Source of the DNA: an uncultured Pelagibacteraceae bacterium
GTDB lineage: Bacteria > Pseudomonadota > Alphaproteobacteria > Pelagibacterales > Pelagibacteraceae
Reading direction: 5' to 3'
DNA length: 64,000 nucleotides
NCBI GenBank assembly: GCA_902619675.1
Contig: CACNFA010000001.1
Coordinates: 86,140-150,139 of the forward strand
A program made the position numbers and the translations under genes. Shown piece by piece: positions 41,371-51,263 of the stretch (positions within the stretch are counted from its first letter, which is position 1; each line of letters starts with the position of its first letter). The notes below the pieces were generated by a model. It saw only the letters and a list, made by a program, of their open reading frames with translations. It made no database searches and was not told the DNA's origin.

Positions 41371-43286
41371 TTAGATAATTTATTTTTATTTTTAGCTAAA
41401 ATTATATTTGAGTTTAAAGTTTCCAATACTTTATTTGTAATTGATTCACTATCTAAACCAGCTACTTCATACATTTTTTCTGGCGTGTCTTGATCTATAA
41501 AAATATCGGGTAAAATCATAGATCTAAATTTTAGTCCAGTATCAAAAACTCCTCTGTCAGACAATAATTGCATCACATGTGATCCAAATCCTCCGATAGA
41601 ACCCTCTTCAATGCTGATTAAAACTTCATGGTTTGTTGCAACTTCCATTATTAATTTTTTGTCTAATGGTTTAGCAAACCTTGCATCAATTATCGTACAT
41701 TCAATTCCTTTTTTTAAAAGTTTTTCAGATGCAAGCTGGCATTGTTCAAGTCTTGTACCAAAATTTAAAAGTGCTACTTTTTTACCTTCTTTTACAATTC
41801 TAGCTTTTCCAATTTCTAAAACTTCAGTGATTGATGGCAATTGAACTCCCACACCATTTCCTCGAGGATATCTGAAAGCCGAAGGTCTGTCATTAATTTC
41901 AACTGACGTATTGATCATTTTGACAAGCTCTGACTCATCACTTGCAGCCATCACAACAAAATTTGGTAAAGTAGATAGATATGTGATATCAAAAGAACCT
42001 GCATGAGTTGGGCCATCGGCTCCAACTAAACCTGCTCGGTCAATCGCAAACCTCACTGGCAATGACTGTAAAGCAACATCATGTACTACTTGATCATAAG
42101 CTCTTTGTAGAAATGTTGAATATATAGCCGCGTAGGGTTTATATCCCTCAGTAGCTAACCCTGCTGCAAATGTAACGGCATGTTGCTCAGCTATGCCAAC
42201 ATCAAAAGTTCTCTCTGGAAATTTTTTTTCAAATAAATTAAGTCCTGTGCCAGATGGCATAGCTCCCGTGATACCAATTATTTTTGTATCTTGCTCAGCA
42301 TGTTTAATTAAGGTTTCTGCAAAAACCTTTGTATAAGAGGGCGTATTTGTCTTGCTTTTTGACTGTTCTCCAGTTGACACATTAAACTTGGAAACACCAT
42401 GATATTTATCACCCGATTCTTCTGCGGGTTTATACCCTTTGCCTTTTTCAGTTCTTACATGAATTAAAACTGGACCTTGATGATTAGAGTTTTTAACATT
42501 TTCAAATATTTGTACTAAATTTTCAATATCGTGACCATCTATAGGACCAACATAATAAAAACCTAATTCACTAAATAATGTTCCTCCTGTAACAATGTTC
42601 CTTAATAAATCTTCAGCTTTTCCAGCTTTATGACTAAATCTCTTCGAAAAGGACGAAATAATCATTTTAATTGTCTCTCTGAAGCTGAAATATAATTTGC
42701 CTGATAAAAGATTAGCCAAATATTTACTCATCGCTCCAACTGGTCTAGCTATAGACATGTCATTATCATTCAATACAACGATTAAATTTGATTTAAGTGC
42801 TCCAGCATTATTCATTGCCTCGTAAGCCATTCCCGCGCTCATTGCTCCATCTCCAATTACAGCGATTACATTGTTTTTATTGTTAGATAATTTTTTTGCA
42901 ACGGCCATACCAAGCGTAGATGAGATAGAAGTTGAGCTATGAGCTGCTCCAAATGGATCGTACTCACTTTCAGATCTTTTTGTAAATCCCGATAAACCAC
43001 CACCTTTTCTTAAAGTTTTAATTCTATCTCGTCTACCGGTTATAATTTTATGGGGGTAACATTGATGACTCACGTCCCAAACTAATTTATCTCTTGGTGT
43101 ATCAAATACATAGTGTAATGCTACTGTCAGTTCAACGACTCCCAAACCAGCTCCTAAGTGTCCACCAGTTTCGGATACCACATCGATTAATTCTTCTCTT
43201 AATTCATCTGAGATCTGTTTCAAATTTTCTTTTTTAAATAATCTTAAATCTGACGGAAAATTGATTTTTTTTATTAATTTTGTCAT
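41367..43286 (-). CDS. dxs: 1-deoxy-D-xylulose-5-phosphate synthase
   Basis: [58 protein letters not shown]. Confidence 0.98.
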   Translation of the reverse strand: MTKLIKKINFPSDLRLFKKENLKQISDELREELIDVVSETGGHLGAGLGVVELTVALHYVFDTPRDKLVWDVSHQCYPHKIITGRRDRIKTLRKGGGLSGFTKRSESEYDPFGAAHSSTSISSTLGMAVAKKLSNNKNNVIAVIGDGAMSAGMAYEAMNNAGALKSNLIVVLNDNDMSIARPVGAMSKYLANLLSGKLYFSFRETIKMIISSFSKRFSHKAGKAEDLLRNIVTGGTLFSELGFYYVGPIDGHDIENLVQIFENVKNSNHQGPVLIHVRTEKGKGYKPAEESGDKYHGVSKFNVSTGEQSKSKTNTPSYTKVFAETLIKHAEQDTKIIGITGAMPSGTGLNLFEKKFPERTFDVGIAEQHAVTFAAGLATEGYKPYAAIYSTFLQRAYDQVVHDVALQSLPVRFAIDRAGLVGADGPTHAGSFDITYLSTLPNFVVMAASDESELVKMINTSVEINDRPSAFRYPRGNGVGVQLPSITEVLEIGKARIVKEGKKVALLNFGTRLEQCQLASEKLLKKGIECTIIDARFAKPLDKKLIMEVATNHEVLISIEEGSIGGFGSHVMQLLSDRGVFDTGLKFRSMILPDIFIDQDTPEKMYEVAGLDSESITNKVLETLNSNIILAKNKNKLSN

Positions 43287-44161
43287 TAAAAATTTCTACC
43301 TTGTATAAATTCTATTGTTTCAATTAGATCATTTGCATTTTTTCCATGTTTTTTTAATTTAAGCAATATTTTTTTTTTAAGTTTCTTTGCATATCTAAGT
43401 GCCCTTTTACTGCCCATAAGATTAATTAAAGTTGATTTTCCTTTTTTTTTATCCTTTTTGATTGGTTTGCCAACTAATTTTTTATTACCTTTTACATCCA
43501 AAAAATCATCTGCTAATTGAAATAATAAACCAATTTCTTCACCTAAATTTCCAAATGATAATTTATCTTTTTTACTTTTATTTCCAATAATTGATGCGGA
43601 TTGTAAACAAAAATTAAATAATTTCCCTGTTTTTTTTCTTTGCATATTTATAATTTGTCCTAAAGTTTTCTTTTTATTTTCAAACTTTAAATCTAGTTCT
43701 TGACCTCCTGCAATCCCAGTATGGCCAGCGCAATTTGATAGTAATTTGATAATTTCATTTTTTTGTTTATATGATAATGAATTTTTTTCGTCTGAAATTA
43801 TTTCAAAAGCTAGAGTAAGCAATGAATTTCCAGCTAACACTGCTGTCGCTTCTCCATATTTTTTGTGTGTTGAAGGTTTTCCTCTCCGCATAGAGTCATT
43901 ATCCATACATGGCAAATCGTCATGAATAAGAGAATATGAATGAATGCATTCAACTGCAGCACAAATATCTAATAGCTTTTTTTCTTTAACTTTAAATAAT
44001 TTTCCTGCATCAAGAATTATTTTTGATCTAATTTTTTTTCCACCAGATATTAGGCCATATTTCATAGGAGCTACAAGAATTGTTTTTTTTTGTTTTTTTA
44101 AAAACTTTAATAAAAATCTATCAATTTTTTTAGCGTTGTTATTAAGTTTAATCGTAATCAT
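43286..44161 (-). CDS. ispA: Geranyl/farnesyl diphosphate synthase
   Basis: [53 protein letters not shown]. Confidence 0.94.
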   Translation of the reverse strand: MITIKLNNNAKKIDRFLLKFLKKQKKTILVAPMKYGLISGGKKIRSKIILDAGKLFKVKEKKLLDICAAVECIHSYSLIHDDLPCMDNDSMRRGKPSTHKKYGEATAVLAGNSLLTLAFEIISDEKNSLSYKQKNEIIKLLSNCAGHTGIAGGQELDLKFENKKKTLGQIINMQRKKTGKLFNFCLQSASIIGNKSKKDKLSFGNLGEEIGLLFQLADDFLDVKGNKKLVGKPIKKDKKKGKSTLINLMGSKRALRYAKKLKKKILLKLKKHGKNANDLIETIEFIQGRNF

Positions 44162-44175
44162 TTCTTTTCATGTTC

Positions 44176-44379
44176 TTATAAATCTGAAATCTCTTTGGAT
44201 TTAATTTTAAAAAGATTTTCTACGTGTTTATTCAAGTTCATCAACCTTTTATAAGCATCTTCAACGTTGTTTAAATCTAAATTTTGACTTTCAAGCTTAA
44301 TTAATATTTCGTTAATTTCATCTCTAGCCTCTTTTAATGATTTACTTTTGATATCAGCTGGAATATTTTCAGATTTCAT
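44176..44379 (-). CDS. xseB: Exodeoxyribonuclease VII small subunit
   Basis: 67 aa helical protein SKSLKEARDEINEILIKLESQNLDLNNVEDAYKRLMNLNKHVENLFK, in xseB-ispA-dxs order. Confidence 0.8.
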   Translation of the reverse strand: MKSENIPADIKSKSLKEARDEINEILIKLESQNLDLNNVEDAYKRLMNLNKHVENLFKIKSKEISDL

Positions 44380-44400
44380 AAATTAAATAATAATTACATT

Positions 44401-45348
44401 ATGAAAAACATCTATTCAAATATTTATTCTTTTAATAAAAAGGTGCTCAAAAAAACTATTAAATCTCTTAATCGTGGCAATTTAGTAGGTTTACCCACCG
44501 AAACTGTTTATGGTTTGGCAGGTAATGCATATTCAAAAAAAGCTGTAAAAGGTATTTATAAATTAAAAAGAAGACCAAAAAAAAATCCCTTGATTGTTCA
44601 TTATTACGATATAGCTCAAGCGAGTAAAGATGTAATTTTGAATAAAAATTTTTTTAAATTGCATAAAAAATTTTGTCCAGGTCCTATTACTTTTGTTTTA
44701 AAAAAAACCAAAAGTTCAAAAATTGTTAGTTCTGCAACCTCAAATTTAAATACGGTCGCAATTAGATTTCCTAATCATAAAATTATTAAAACTATTCTTA
44801 AGTTATTAGATTTCCCTCTTGCGATGCCAAGTGCTAATTTATCCTCAAAATTGAGTCCTGTTAATGCGGTAGATGTATTTGAGAATTTTAAAAAAAATTT
44901 AAAAATCATAATTGATGGAGGTCAATCTAAAATTGGAATTGAGTCAACAGTAGTAGACTTGACGAAAAAACTAAAAATCTTGAGACCAGGTATAATTGAC
45001 TCAGAGGAAATAAAAAAAGTTTTAAAAGTAAATTTATCTAAAAAAGGATCAAAAATTAAATCTCCAGGTATGTTAAAAAAACATTATTCTCCTGGTATAC
45101 CAATAATACTTGGTCGAAAACCAAAAAACTCCAGTCATGCTTACATCGTTTTTGGAAAAAAATTTAAAAATATTTACAATTATTTCAATTTAAGTAAAAA
45201 AGCAGACTTGAAAGAAGCTGCCTCTAACTTATACAAAACTATGAGGAGAATAAAAAAAAAAGGATTCAAAAAAATCTTTGTTGCTAAAATTCCTAATTTT
45301 GGCCCTGGAGTAGCAATCAATGATCGTTTAACTAGAGCTTCAAGATAA
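44401..45348 (+). CDS. tsaC: L-threonylcarbamoyladenylate synthase (Sua5/YrdC/TsaC)
   Basis: NLVGLPTETVYGLAGNAYSKKAVKGIYKLKRRPKKNPLIVH, MPSANLSSKLSPVNA, SPGMLKKHYSPGIPI. Confidence 0.93.
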   Translation: MKNIYSNIYSFNKKVLKKTIKSLNRGNLVGLPTETVYGLAGNAYSKKAVKGIYKLKRRPKKNPLIVHYYDIAQASKDVILNKNFFKLHKKFCPGPITFVLKKTKSSKIVSSATSNLNTVAIRFPNHKIIKTILKLLDFPLAMPSANLSSKLSPVNAVDVFENFKKNLKIIIDGGQSKIGIESTVVDLTKKLKILRPGIIDSEEIKKVLKVNLSKKGSKIKSPGMLKKHYSPGIPIILGRKPKNSSHAYIVFGKKFKNIYNYFNLSKKADLKEAASNLYKTMRRIKKKGFKKIFVAKIPNFGPGVAINDRLTRASR

Positions 45349-46079
45349 TGTTTATTCAAATTAAAGATCTTTCAAAAAACTATAATAATTATTTAGCGGT
45401 AAATAAAATTAATTTTAATATTGAAGAAAATAAAACTGTCGGTTTATTAGGACCTAACGGATGCGGAAAAACTACAACTATTGGGATGATACTTGGACTA
45501 GTAACACCATCTAACGGAAAAATAATTATAGAAAATAAAGATATTAGTAAAATGAATAGAGATCAAATTTTAAATCGTTTTAATTTTGCATCTCCATACG
45601 TAGAGTTGCCAAAAAAACTTACAGTCAAACAGAACCTAGAAATTTATGGTAGGCTTTATGGAATTAAAAATCTTAACAAAAGAATTGATGAAATTTCACT
45701 TGATTTAGATATTAAAAATTTTTTTGATAGGAAAACTGGAGAATTATCCTCTGGCCAAAAGAATAGAGTTTCTTTAGCTAAGTCATTAATTAACAAACCA
45801 GAAATCTTACTTTTAGATGAACCAACAGCGAGTCTGGATCCTGATATAGGAGATTTTATTAGAAGTTACATACAAGATTATAAATCAAAAAATAAAGTAA
45901 CAATTTTATTAGCCTCACATAATATGAATGAAGTGGAAAGACTTTGTGACAGTGTGATAATGATGAAAAAAGGTAAAATTATAGATAGAGGAACTTGTGA
46001 AACACTGATAACAAAACATGGAAGAAATAATTTGGAAGAAACTTTCCTCAAATTAGCTAGGAGTAAAGATGAATTTTAG
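45348..46079 (+). CDS. ABC transporter ATP-binding protein
   Basis: GLLGPNGCGKTTTIGMILGL, LSSGQKNRVSLAKSLINKPEILLLDEPTASLDPD. Confidence 0.95.
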   Translation: MFIQIKDLSKNYNNYLAVNKINFNIEENKTVGLLGPNGCGKTTTIGMILGLVTPSNGKIIIENKDISKMNRDQILNRFNFASPYVELPKKLTVKQNLEIYGRLYGIKNLNKRIDEISLDLDIKNFFDRKTGELSSGQKNRVSLAKSLINKPEILLLDEPTASLDPDIGDFIRSYIQDYKSKNKVTILLASHNMNEVERLCDSVIMMKKGKIIDRGTCETLITKHGRNNLEETFLKLARSKDEF

Positions 46080-46860
46080 TAAAATATATGCTTTAGGATT
46101 AAGACATCTTTATTTGATCATGAATTCTTTTCCAAGAATTTTAGATTTAATTTATTGGCCTACAGTTCAAATTTTTCTTTGGGGGTTTATTTCAAAATTT
46201 TTTACTCTTAACTCAGAGTACTATAATAATACTGTTGGTGTTATTTTAACTGCAGCTATTTTGTATGATTTTTTGTTTAGGGCTAGCATAAGTTTTAATA
46301 TGATGTTCCTTGAAGAAATATGGAGCAGAAATTTTACAAATTTATTTATCGCACCAATTAGGATTAGAGAGATTATTGCTGCATTAACTTTGACAGCGAT
46401 ACTTAGAACTTTAATAGGTTTAGTGCCTGCTGTAATCATTGCTATTCCTTTATTCGGTGTTTCAGTTCTCTCGTTGGGCATACCTTTGATTTTTTTACTA
46501 ATTTCACTTTATTTATTTGGGATTACTTTAGGACTTCTTGTTACATCAGGGCTATTGCGATATGGCCCTTCATTTGAAAATATTGCTTGGGCAAGTTTAT
46601 TTTTTTTGGCGCCACTGGGATGCATCTACTATCCAATTGAAATATTACCAGATTTATTACAAATAATTGCAAAAGGACTTCCTCTCGTTCATATTTTTGA
46701 AGAGATGAGAAATATTCTTATGACAGGCTCAGTAAGCTATTTAAATATTTTTAAATCTATTAGTATTTCTATCATCTATTTTATTTTTGGAGTTATAGTA
46801 TTTTACATTTCGTATTTTGGTGCAAAAAAGCGTGGTACTTTAATAAATATGGGAGAATAA
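46069..46860 (+). CDS. ABC-2 type transporter permease
   Basis: Six-TM-like permease overlapping the upstream ATPase gene. Confidence 0.85.
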   Translation: MNFSKIYALGLRHLYLIMNSFPRILDLIYWPTVQIFLWGFISKFFTLNSEYYNNTVGVILTAAILYDFLFRASISFNMMFLEEIWSRNFTNLFIAPIRIREIIAALTLTAILRTLIGLVPAVIIAIPLFGVSVLSLGIPLIFLLISLYLFGITLGLLVTSGLLRYGPSFENIAWASLFFLAPLGCIYYPIEILPDLLQIIAKGLPLVHIFEEMRNILMTGSVSYLNIFKSISISIIYFIFGVIVFYISYFGAKKRGTLINMGE

Positions 46861-47559
46861 ATGCATAAAAATATAAAAAAAATTCAAAAATTTGAGCAAA
46901 GGCCTTTTATTATAAAAAACTTTATTAATCAGAGAGATATTGAAATTTTTCAAAAATTATATGATGAGCTTCCAGTCGAAATAAATAATACTAGACAACA
47001 AATTAAAAAAAAGAAATGGACCGTGAATTATTATCCAGAATTTCAAAAAAAATATCATGAAGATTTAAAAAAAATTATTGGTGACTTTTGGATGGATAAT
47101 CCTAAATCTAAAGAAAATTTAGAAAGTCTAGGACTTTTTCAAGAAAGTCTAAAACCAGTATCTTTACATGTGGATACTGGTTTTGATTACAAAAATATTT
47201 TGTATAAACAAACTCTTCTTGCTTTATCAGAGGGAAGTGAAACAATAATTTTTAAAAACAGATTTTATGGCTGCTCTACTACCTTTTCGATAGATCCAGC
47301 AGAATTAAGTGCAACAGGTTACAATAAAAGGTCATCAGAACACCTTGCTTTATATGGGGAAAAAAACTTTGATAAAAATTTTCATAAAAAATATCTTAGT
47401 CATGAAAATATAGATAATTTGAGAGGACTTGAAGTTGACTTAGTTTTTGAGTGGAAAATTGGAGATTTATTAGTTTTTGATAGAACTGCTTTACATTGTT
47501 CCTCAAAAAATATAATTGAAAAAAAATTAGGGTTTACGACTTCGACTGTAAAAATATGA
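46861..47559 (+). CDS. Putative 2-oxoglutarate/Fe(II)-type oxygenase-like protein
   Basis: Possible HxD...H facial triad: SLHVDTGFD and DLLVFDRTALHCSS; distant motif reading only. Confidence 0.45.
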   Translation: MHKNIKKIQKFEQRPFIIKNFINQRDIEIFQKLYDELPVEINNTRQQIKKKKWTVNYYPEFQKKYHEDLKKIIGDFWMDNPKSKENLESLGLFQESLKPVSLHVDTGFDYKNILYKQTLLALSEGSETIIFKNRFYGCSTTFSIDPAELSATGYNKRSSEHLALYGEKNFDKNFHKKYLSHENIDNLRGLEVDLVFEWKIGDLLVFDRTALHCSSKNIIEKKLGFTTSTVKI

Positions 47560-48377
47560 AACTTATTGATGCTTTTATGTATTTTGATGAAGATCTTGTT
47601 CTCGAACTAAGACTAAACATCTTAAATGAAATGGTTGATCAGTTTATTATTGTGGAGTCTAAAATTGATCACGCTGGAAATAATAAAAAGTTAAATTTTC
47701 AAATAGATAAATTTAGTAAATTTAAAGATAAGATTAAATACCTTGTGGTAGAAGAGTTACCAGTCAAAAAAAAATTATTTTCTTATTCTTGGAGAAATCA
47801 GCCATCTTGGTTAAGAGAAAATTTTCAAAGAAATTTTTTACATGAGGGATTTAAGGACTCAGATGATAATGATTTAATTATGATTTCTGATATTGACGAA
47901 ATACCTAATCCTAAAATTATTAAAAACTTTGATAGAAGGTATAAATATGGTTGCTTTGTTCAAAAATATTTTCAAACAAAAATAAATTTATTAAATATTT
48001 CTGAGCCAGAATGGTATGGAACAAAAATTTGTGTTAAAAAATATTTAAAATCACCTCAGTGGCTTAGAGATATTAAGATTAAAAAAAAGAGCTTCTGGAA
48101 GTTTTATAAACCAAACCTTCCTCAAATAATCTATGATGGAGGTTGGCACTTCAGTTTTTTAAAAAATTCAGTAGAAATTTCTCAAAAGATAAAGTCATAT
48201 GCACATCAAGAATACAATAAAGAGAGATTTAATGATGTCAAAACTATAGAGGAAAAATTAAGTGCTAGAAAAGATATTTTAAATAGAGGTTTTGATTACA
48301 GGAAAGTAGAAGTAGATCAAACTTTTCCTGATTATATTTTGCAAAATAGAGAAAAGTACAAAGAATGGATTTTATAG
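47556..48377 (+). CDS. Family 17 glycosyltransferase (beta-1,4-N-acetylglucosaminyltransferase-like)
   Basis: KLIDAFMYFDEDLVLELRLNILNEMVDQFIIVES, MISDIDEIPNP, GGWHFSFL motifs. Confidence 0.8.
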   Translation: MKLIDAFMYFDEDLVLELRLNILNEMVDQFIIVESKIDHAGNNKKLNFQIDKFSKFKDKIKYLVVEELPVKKKLFSYSWRNQPSWLRENFQRNFLHEGFKDSDDNDLIMISDIDEIPNPKIIKNFDRRYKYGCFVQKYFQTKINLLNISEPEWYGTKICVKKYLKSPQWLRDIKIKKKSFWKFYKPNLPQIIYDGGWHFSFLKNSVEISQKIKSYAHQEYNKERFNDVKTIEEKLSARKDILNRGFDYRKVEVDQTFPDYILQNREKYKEWIL

Positions 48378-48389
48378 TTTTTTTATCAA

Positions 48390-50072
48390 TTAAATTGCAA
48401 TAGCCTCTTCATCATTTATAAAAATATCGTTAGCTTCTACTTGATCTTTTTTTGTATCCTTTTTTACTCTATTTTTTCTATTAAGAAGTTGATTATTTTT
48501 ATACTCTTCCATTAAAATCTTAAATTGATTATCGTCTGTTTCAGCTTTTTTGATCTCTGCCCATCTATTTTTCGGAAACGTAACATAAAAGGCAAAAACT
48601 TTTCGGATATTTTCGAGTTCGTCAGATGTAAGAGATCCATTATTAAATGCACCGTAGGCTCTGTTGTCCTCTGCTCTTTCCTCTTTTGGTATTAAACCTT
48701 TTTCAATACAAATTTTTCTTAATTCTGTGCCTGAATAAGGTCTAAACGCGTTAACTACAACACTATCAGGATTTATTTTCCTATTTAACTCTATAGTTTT
48801 CATAATGTCCTCTCTTGACTCAGTCGGAAAACCTATAATGTTATTAGCTGATATTCTAATAGATGTGTTTTCAAACTCTTTAAAAGCTTTCACAATTATT
48901 TCATCCGGCATTCTTCTTTTTAATAAAGTTTTTCTTAATTCTATACTTCCACTTTCTACGCCCATTGCAACTCCTGCACAGCCGACACTTTCAAGTCTTT
49001 TTGCGTAGCCTGGTCTTACTGTTTCTACTCTAGACTCAATGAAGAAAGGAATTTTAATTTTTTTATAAGCATCAATAAATTGATCAAACCTTTCAGGTCT
49101 CATTGATAAAAAACTTTCATCAGTAAAATAAATAAAATCTAAACTATATTTTTCTTGTGCATTTTTGACTTCCTCGATAAATTTCGGAATAGGTTTTTCC
49201 CTATGATAAGGATCATTTGCGGCTCTTAGCTCTTTTTTAATTCCCGCAAATTCCGAGTATTTTTCTCTCGCAGATTTATGTTGGTGCTGTTGCATAGGAA
49301 CACAACAAAAAGTACAAGTGTAAGGACATCCTCTGCTTAACTCCATTGCTACTGAACGAACAGCTTTACCTCCCATTTTTTTCCAAAATCTTTTATCGTC
49401 ATAAATAGTATAGTCAGGTGGTAGTAAGGTTTTTGCCATATTTGTTTGTGGTCTTCTCAATCCAATCTTTTCACCATAAATATTATCACCCGTTGGCAAG
49501 TCTTCAATTGTACATTCGATGCCTGATCGAAATATTTTTCCGTCTTTTTTCAAAGTTAAATTTAATATGTTTTTTATGTCCTCTTTTTTTTCTAATTTAG
49601 TTGCTAGCTCAGCAATCATTTCTTCGCCTTCTCCCTCGCAAATCATATCAATAGATTTCTCTTTTAATACAATTCTAGGTGCGAATGTAGGATATATTCC
49701 TCCAAAAATTACTGGGATATTTAAATCTTCTATACCTTTTGCTAATTCTAAACCTTGATCATAAGTTATTTCTAAAACTGAGAAACCAATTAAGCCTGGT
49801 TTGTATTCTAAAACTTTGTTTCTGAAATCTTTTTGAAGATCGTTAAGTTCAATCTTTTCTCTCGTTACTCCAAATTTTGTTAAATCTACTGGTATTACTT
49901 GTCCCATTTGCTCACGAAACGAATCTCCAGTAGCTTTTCCTGTGTCGTAAAAAGTAGTATCGTAAAGCTTAACATCATGGCCGGCATTTTTTAAATGGGC
50001 TGACAAAACAGATACTCCAACAGAGATTAAACCATCCATTCTATCATTGGGATAAACTAACATTACATTCAT
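48390..50072 (-). CDS. B12-binding-domain radical SAM protein
   Basis: N-terminal B12-binding-like domain; ELSRGCPYTCTFCCVP (CxxxCxxC); MGVESGS, NIIGFPTES. Confidence 0.9.
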   Translation of the reverse strand: MNVMLVYPNDRMDGLISVGVSVLSAHLKNAGHDVKLYDTTFYDTGKATGDSFREQMGQVIPVDLTKFGVTREKIELNDLQKDFRNKVLEYKPGLIGFSVLEITYDQGLELAKGIEDLNIPVIFGGIYPTFAPRIVLKEKSIDMICEGEGEEMIAELATKLEKKEDIKNILNLTLKKDGKIFRSGIECTIEDLPTGDNIYGEKIGLRRPQTNMAKTLLPPDYTIYDDKRFWKKMGGKAVRSVAMELSRGCPYTCTFCCVPMQQHQHKSAREKYSEFAGIKKELRAANDPYHREKPIPKFIEEVKNAQEKYSLDFIYFTDESFLSMRPERFDQFIDAYKKIKIPFFIESRVETVRPGYAKRLESVGCAGVAMGVESGSIELRKTLLKRRMPDEIIVKAFKEFENTSIRISANNIIGFPTESREDIMKTIELNRKINPDSVVVNAFRPYSGTELRKICIEKGLIPKEERAEDNRAYGAFNNGSLTSDELENIRKVFAFYVTFPKNRWAEIKKAETDDNQFKILMEEYKNNQLLNRKNRVKKDTKKDQVEANDIFINDEEAIAI

Positions 50073-50154
50073 AATTTATTTGTTATAAACTAGTTTTCTT
50101 TTCTTTCTACCTTAAATTATGTCATATTTTATTTGATTTATTGGCCCTTTGAAT

Positions 50155-50228
50155 TGCGCCCGGAAGGATTTGAACCCTCAACCTCCTGATCCGAAGTCAG
50201 GCGCTCTATCCAGTTGAGCTACGAACGC
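50155..50228 (-). tRNA. tRNA-Arg(UCG)
   Basis: Acceptor GCGTTCG/CGGGCGC, anticodon stem-loop CCTGA-CTTCGGA-TCAGG, GGTTCAAATCC T-arm; CCA not encoded. Confidence 0.9.
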
Positions 50229-50252
50229 ATATGTTATAATTAAAGTAATTTT

Positions 50253-51233
50253 ATGAATAACTCAATAAATTATTTAGTTGATGTTTCGAACGATAAAAAA
50301 AGACTAGATCTTTTTTTGTGTAATAAAATAAATAAATTAACTAGATCAAATATTAAGAAAATAATTGAAGCTGGGAATGTATTTATTAATCAAATTATTA
50401 TCAAAGCTCCCTCTAGAAAGGTAAGATTTAACGACTCTATCAAAGTAATTTTTTCAATTCCTAATTCTACAAAAAAAATAAAACCTAAAAAAATTAAATT
50501 ATTAATTGTGTATGAGGATGAAGATATCATAATTATAGATAAACCTAAGGGAATGGTAGTTCATCCGGGCGCTGGTAACTATGAAAATACAATGGTAAAT
50601 GCATTAATTTATAAATATAAAAAACTTTCTAGTTTAAATGGTGAGCAAAGGCCAGGTATTGTTCATAGAATTGATAAATCAACTAGTGGTTTACTAGTAG
50701 TTGCAAAAAATAATATCTCTCATGCCTCTCTAGGTAAGCAATTTAGTGAGCATTCGATAGAGAGAACTTATTTATGTCTAGTCTGGGGTGTTTTAAGGCC
50801 ACTTAAAGGACGTATAGAAACATTAATTAGGAGAAATAAAAAAAATAGAAAAATTATGTCAGTAAGCGAAATAGGAGGAAAAAAAGCAATTACAAATTAT
50901 AAAACTATTAAAACATTCTTTTCGAAAGATATTCCGAAAATAAGTTTGGTCGAATGTAAATTAGAAACAGGGAGAACACATCAAATTAGAGTTCATTTAA
51001 GTCACAAAGGGTCATCTATTCTCGGTGATTTTCAATATGGTAAAAAAAACTTAAAATTTAAAAAAATAAATTCTGATTTTTTAACAAATTTAAAAAAATT
51101 CAATGGTCAAGCTCTTCACGCGCAGACTTTGGGATTTATTCACCCAACAAAAAATATTCGTTTGAATTTTAAATCTAATTTACCTTCTGACTTTAAAGAT
51201 ATGCTTAAATTACTTGAAAATCTTAGTAGTTGA
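50253..51233 (+). CDS. rluD: 23S rRNA pseudouridine synthase RluD/RluA family
   Basis: PGIVHRIDKSTSGLLVVAKN, LETGRTHQIRVHLSHKGSSILGD. Confidence 0.92.
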   Translation: MNNSINYLVDVSNDKKRLDLFLCNKINKLTRSNIKKIIEAGNVFINQIIIKAPSRKVRFNDSIKVIFSIPNSTKKIKPKKIKLLIVYEDEDIIIIDKPKGMVVHPGAGNYENTMVNALIYKYKKLSSLNGEQRPGIVHRIDKSTSGLLVVAKNNISHASLGKQFSEHSIERTYLCLVWGVLRPLKGRIETLIRRNKKNRKIMSVSEIGGKKAITNYKTIKTFFSKDIPKISLVECKLETGRTHQIRVHLSHKGSSILGDFQYGKKNLKFKKINSDFLTNLKKFNGQALHAQTLGFIHPTKNIRLNFKSNLPSDFKDMLKLLENLSS

Positions 51234-51263
51234 AATAGGGCAAATTATATATAAATTTATAGA

